In this document: in pieces, positions 62,689 through 64,000 of the stretch
Position numbering within the stretch: position 1 is the first letter of the stretch
Layout of the letters: each line of letters starts with the position of its first letter
Assembly (NCBI RefSeq): GCF_000196255.1
Contig: NC_006370.1
Coordinates: forward strand, 1,932,887 to 1,996,886
Length of the DNA: 64,000 nucleotides
From: Photobacterium profundum SS9
GTDB lineage: Bacteria; Pseudomonadota; Gammaproteobacteria; Enterobacterales; Vibrionaceae
Reading direction: 5' to 3'
The notes under the pieces: model-generated
The model's input: the letters and a program-made list of their open reading frames with translations, nothing else
What the model was told of the DNA's origin: nothing
The model's database searches: none
Program-made: the position numbers and the translations under genes

Positions 62689-63771
62689 TTATTCAACTTT
62701 TACCTTGTCAGTCTCATTGATCGAATTGGGTTTGTCTTTTTTCTTTGATTCTTTTTTGCTGCTAGCGTCACCTTCTTTATTATTTTCATCACCTTCAATA
62801 TTTTTTGGTGTTGCCTTCTCTTTCTTGGCAAGGCGATAAGCCATCGCATAATGCCAAGTTGATTTCTCATTCGTTAGTAAATTTTCTAACGCTTTAGTAT
62901 CAATACTACTTTTCTGGCCCATTTCTTTAGCTATTTTTTCTGATTTCCCTATTACAGTGTCACTTTCTAGATCTGTGATAATCGTTGCAGCTTCCGTTAG
63001 TGCCGTAGCGTATTCATCAAGATTGTTAAGATTGTAATCACCGATGTCCATTTTCTCTCGTAATACGCGAGACCAATTTAATTTCACGTAAGGCACTTTG
63101 TTCTCATCGGGCATGTCATAGGCGATACCATCTAGAAAATAGGCGAGAGAAAAGTACTTGTCGTGCTTTAATTGTTTAGAACCAATATATTGAGGTAAGG
63201 CACTTGGTTTGATCTTTTCCCCTTTATTGTTGTATAGCCAAACTTCGTGATCATTCAGTAACTCCGGCCAAAAATCATCACCAGAACCCAGTAGGTTGTA
63301 TTCAACTTTTAATGTTATTGGCACACTGGTACCGCCGTTAGGCATATCCCAGAAGGTAGAGAGAATATTATGGTGATCGATAAGAAAGAGTTCGCCATCT
63401 TTGGGGCCGATAATTACTGCGGGGAGGGCATCAATATTTTCCCCTTGTTTTGCCTGACAGCTGTATGTACTTATATCGGTAGGGTTCGAATCTTTATCCC
63501 ACTTTTTGATACCCTTAGCACCGTTAACACGGCAGAGGTCATTGTACATTTTCTTTAAGTCTTCAGCATAGCGACCAAGATTATAATATTCCTCATCCAA
63601 GCTTATGACTGCTTGGGTTGGTAGCAATTGGTCTAAATTGACGTTAATTACGTCACCACGTTTAAGATCGGCATAGTTACTTTTCTCTGCTAAGGCAGGT
63701 AAAGTGGACAAAACAGTGATGAAAATAAGATCCCGTTTGTATGATGCGTAAGCTTTTGTCTGACTAGCCAT
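62689..63771 (-). CDS. Exported ParB-like (ParBc_2-type) protein
   Basis: The 360-residue product has an N-terminal signal (RDLIFITVLSTLPALA) and a domain with LKRGDVINVNLDQLLPTQAV, then PAVIIGPKDGELFLIDHHNI and LNDHEVWLYNNKG. These are typical of the putative ParB-like nuclease family (ParBc_2). The C-terminal 60 residues are a charged, Lys/Glu/Asp-rich tail. ParB-fold proteins bind nucleotides or DNA, but an exported one probably has another role. The ATG at 63771 was used. Confidence 0.7.
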   Translation of the reverse strand: MASQTKAYASYKRDLIFITVLSTLPALAEKSNYADLKRGDVINVNLDQLLPTQAVISLDEEYYNLGRYAEDLKKMYNDLCRVNGAKGIKKWDKDSNPTDISTYSCQAKQGENIDALPAVIIGPKDGELFLIDHHNILSTFWDMPNGGTSVPITLKVEYNLLGSGDDFWPELLNDHEVWLYNNKGEKIKPSALPQYIGSKQLKHDKYFSLAYFLDGIAYDMPDENKVPYVKLNWSRVLREKMDIGDYNLNNLDEYATALTEAATIITDLESDTVIGKSEKIAKEMGQKSSIDTKALENLLTNEKSTWHYAMAYRLAKKEKATPKNIEGDENNKEGDASSKKESKKKDKPNSINETDKVKVE

Positions 63772-63951
63772 GATATTGACCTATAGCATGTAGCTGAAGA
63801 TGCTTTTTAGTCTAGCAAAGAGAGAAATAATAGCTGTTACAATTCATAGGATTAATGTGAAAAGAAAAGCACCATGGTTTTCTATTTATGAGTAAATATA
63901 AACCCTAACTCATAGTGCCTTTCGTAATTGATACTTTAGTATTAGTGGATG

Positions 63952-64000
63952 TTAAATACCAAGTTCATCGAGTAAATCTTGTTCAGTTGTTTGATTTACA
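63952..64000 (-). CDS. C-terminal end of a gene cut by the window edge
   Basis: The last 15 codons on the minus strand read VNQTTEQDLLDELGI followed by TAA at 63952-63954. Nothing more can be said about the product, and other frames are possible. Confidence 0.35.
   Translation of the reverse strand, partial: VNQTTEQDLLDELGI

Overview
The window looks like a chromosomal segment of a marine gammaproteobacterium in the Vibrionaceae, most probably Photobacterium. This is inferred from AT-rich gene content and from the relatives suggested by the core genes (yohJ-yohK-cdd, sbcB, a long-form GAPDH, anmK, malZ, kbl-tdh, ybiT, yaiI), by integron-type cassette sites and by Vibrionaceae-type insertion sequences. 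No database was searched. No rRNA, tRNA or CRISPR array was seen.

Layout. (1) 1-6310 is core-like, all on the minus strand: the start of a TAXI-type TRAP binding protein, a DMT exporter, the nucleoside gene cdd behind two CRP-type sites, the yohJ/yohK pair, a short membrane-anchored ToxR-like regulator, and sbcB. (2) 6370-25360 is an accessory island. It opens with a near-perfect LexA box and a tyrosine integrase, then a Phd/ParE toxin-antitoxin pair, two integron-cassette (attC-like) sites, and a 181-bp direct repeat pair enclosing an IS91-type element and a cassette gene. Next comes a pile of nested insertion sequences: IS66, a broken IS1595, IS630, IS3 and an IS66 relic. The island ends with a helicase fragment, a CoiA-like gene, a lipase relic cut by an IS4 element, and two tandem toxin/immunity-like modules. 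The second of these modules retains only the toxin C-terminus and is split by an IS630 copy. (3) 25545-42924 is a matrix locus: a lipoprotein, an LruC-domain secreted protein, and a complete type II cellulose synthase locus with bcsEFG divergent from bcsRQABZC. (4) 43024-52732 is mostly metabolic: GAPDH, anmK, malZ, a DUF4174 protein, a LysR regulator, and kbl-tdh for threonine breakdown. (5) 52866-59765 is a second accessory patch: another putative membrane toxin/immunity pair, a small polysaccharide cluster (GT4, GT2, flippase), and a tyrosine/aspartate-rich secreted protein with a barrel-like core. (6) 59952-64000 carries ybiT, yaiI, a small unknown gene, an exported ParB-like protein and the end of one more gene.

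How the parts fit. The bcs locus should make cellulose under c-di-GMP control: the BcsA PilZ domain and the BcsE RxGD motif are both visible. BcsG would modify the polymer with phosphoethanolamine. The neighbouring LruC protein and lipoprotein, and the polysaccharide cluster with the secreted low-complexity protein, may add to the cell surface or matrix. The island reads as a gathering point for mobile DNA and for interbacterial-competition genes. The tandem toxin/immunity modules at 22163-25356 are the most notable feature: an intact toxin with its putative immunity protein, followed by an orphan toxin tail with its own immunity paralogue.
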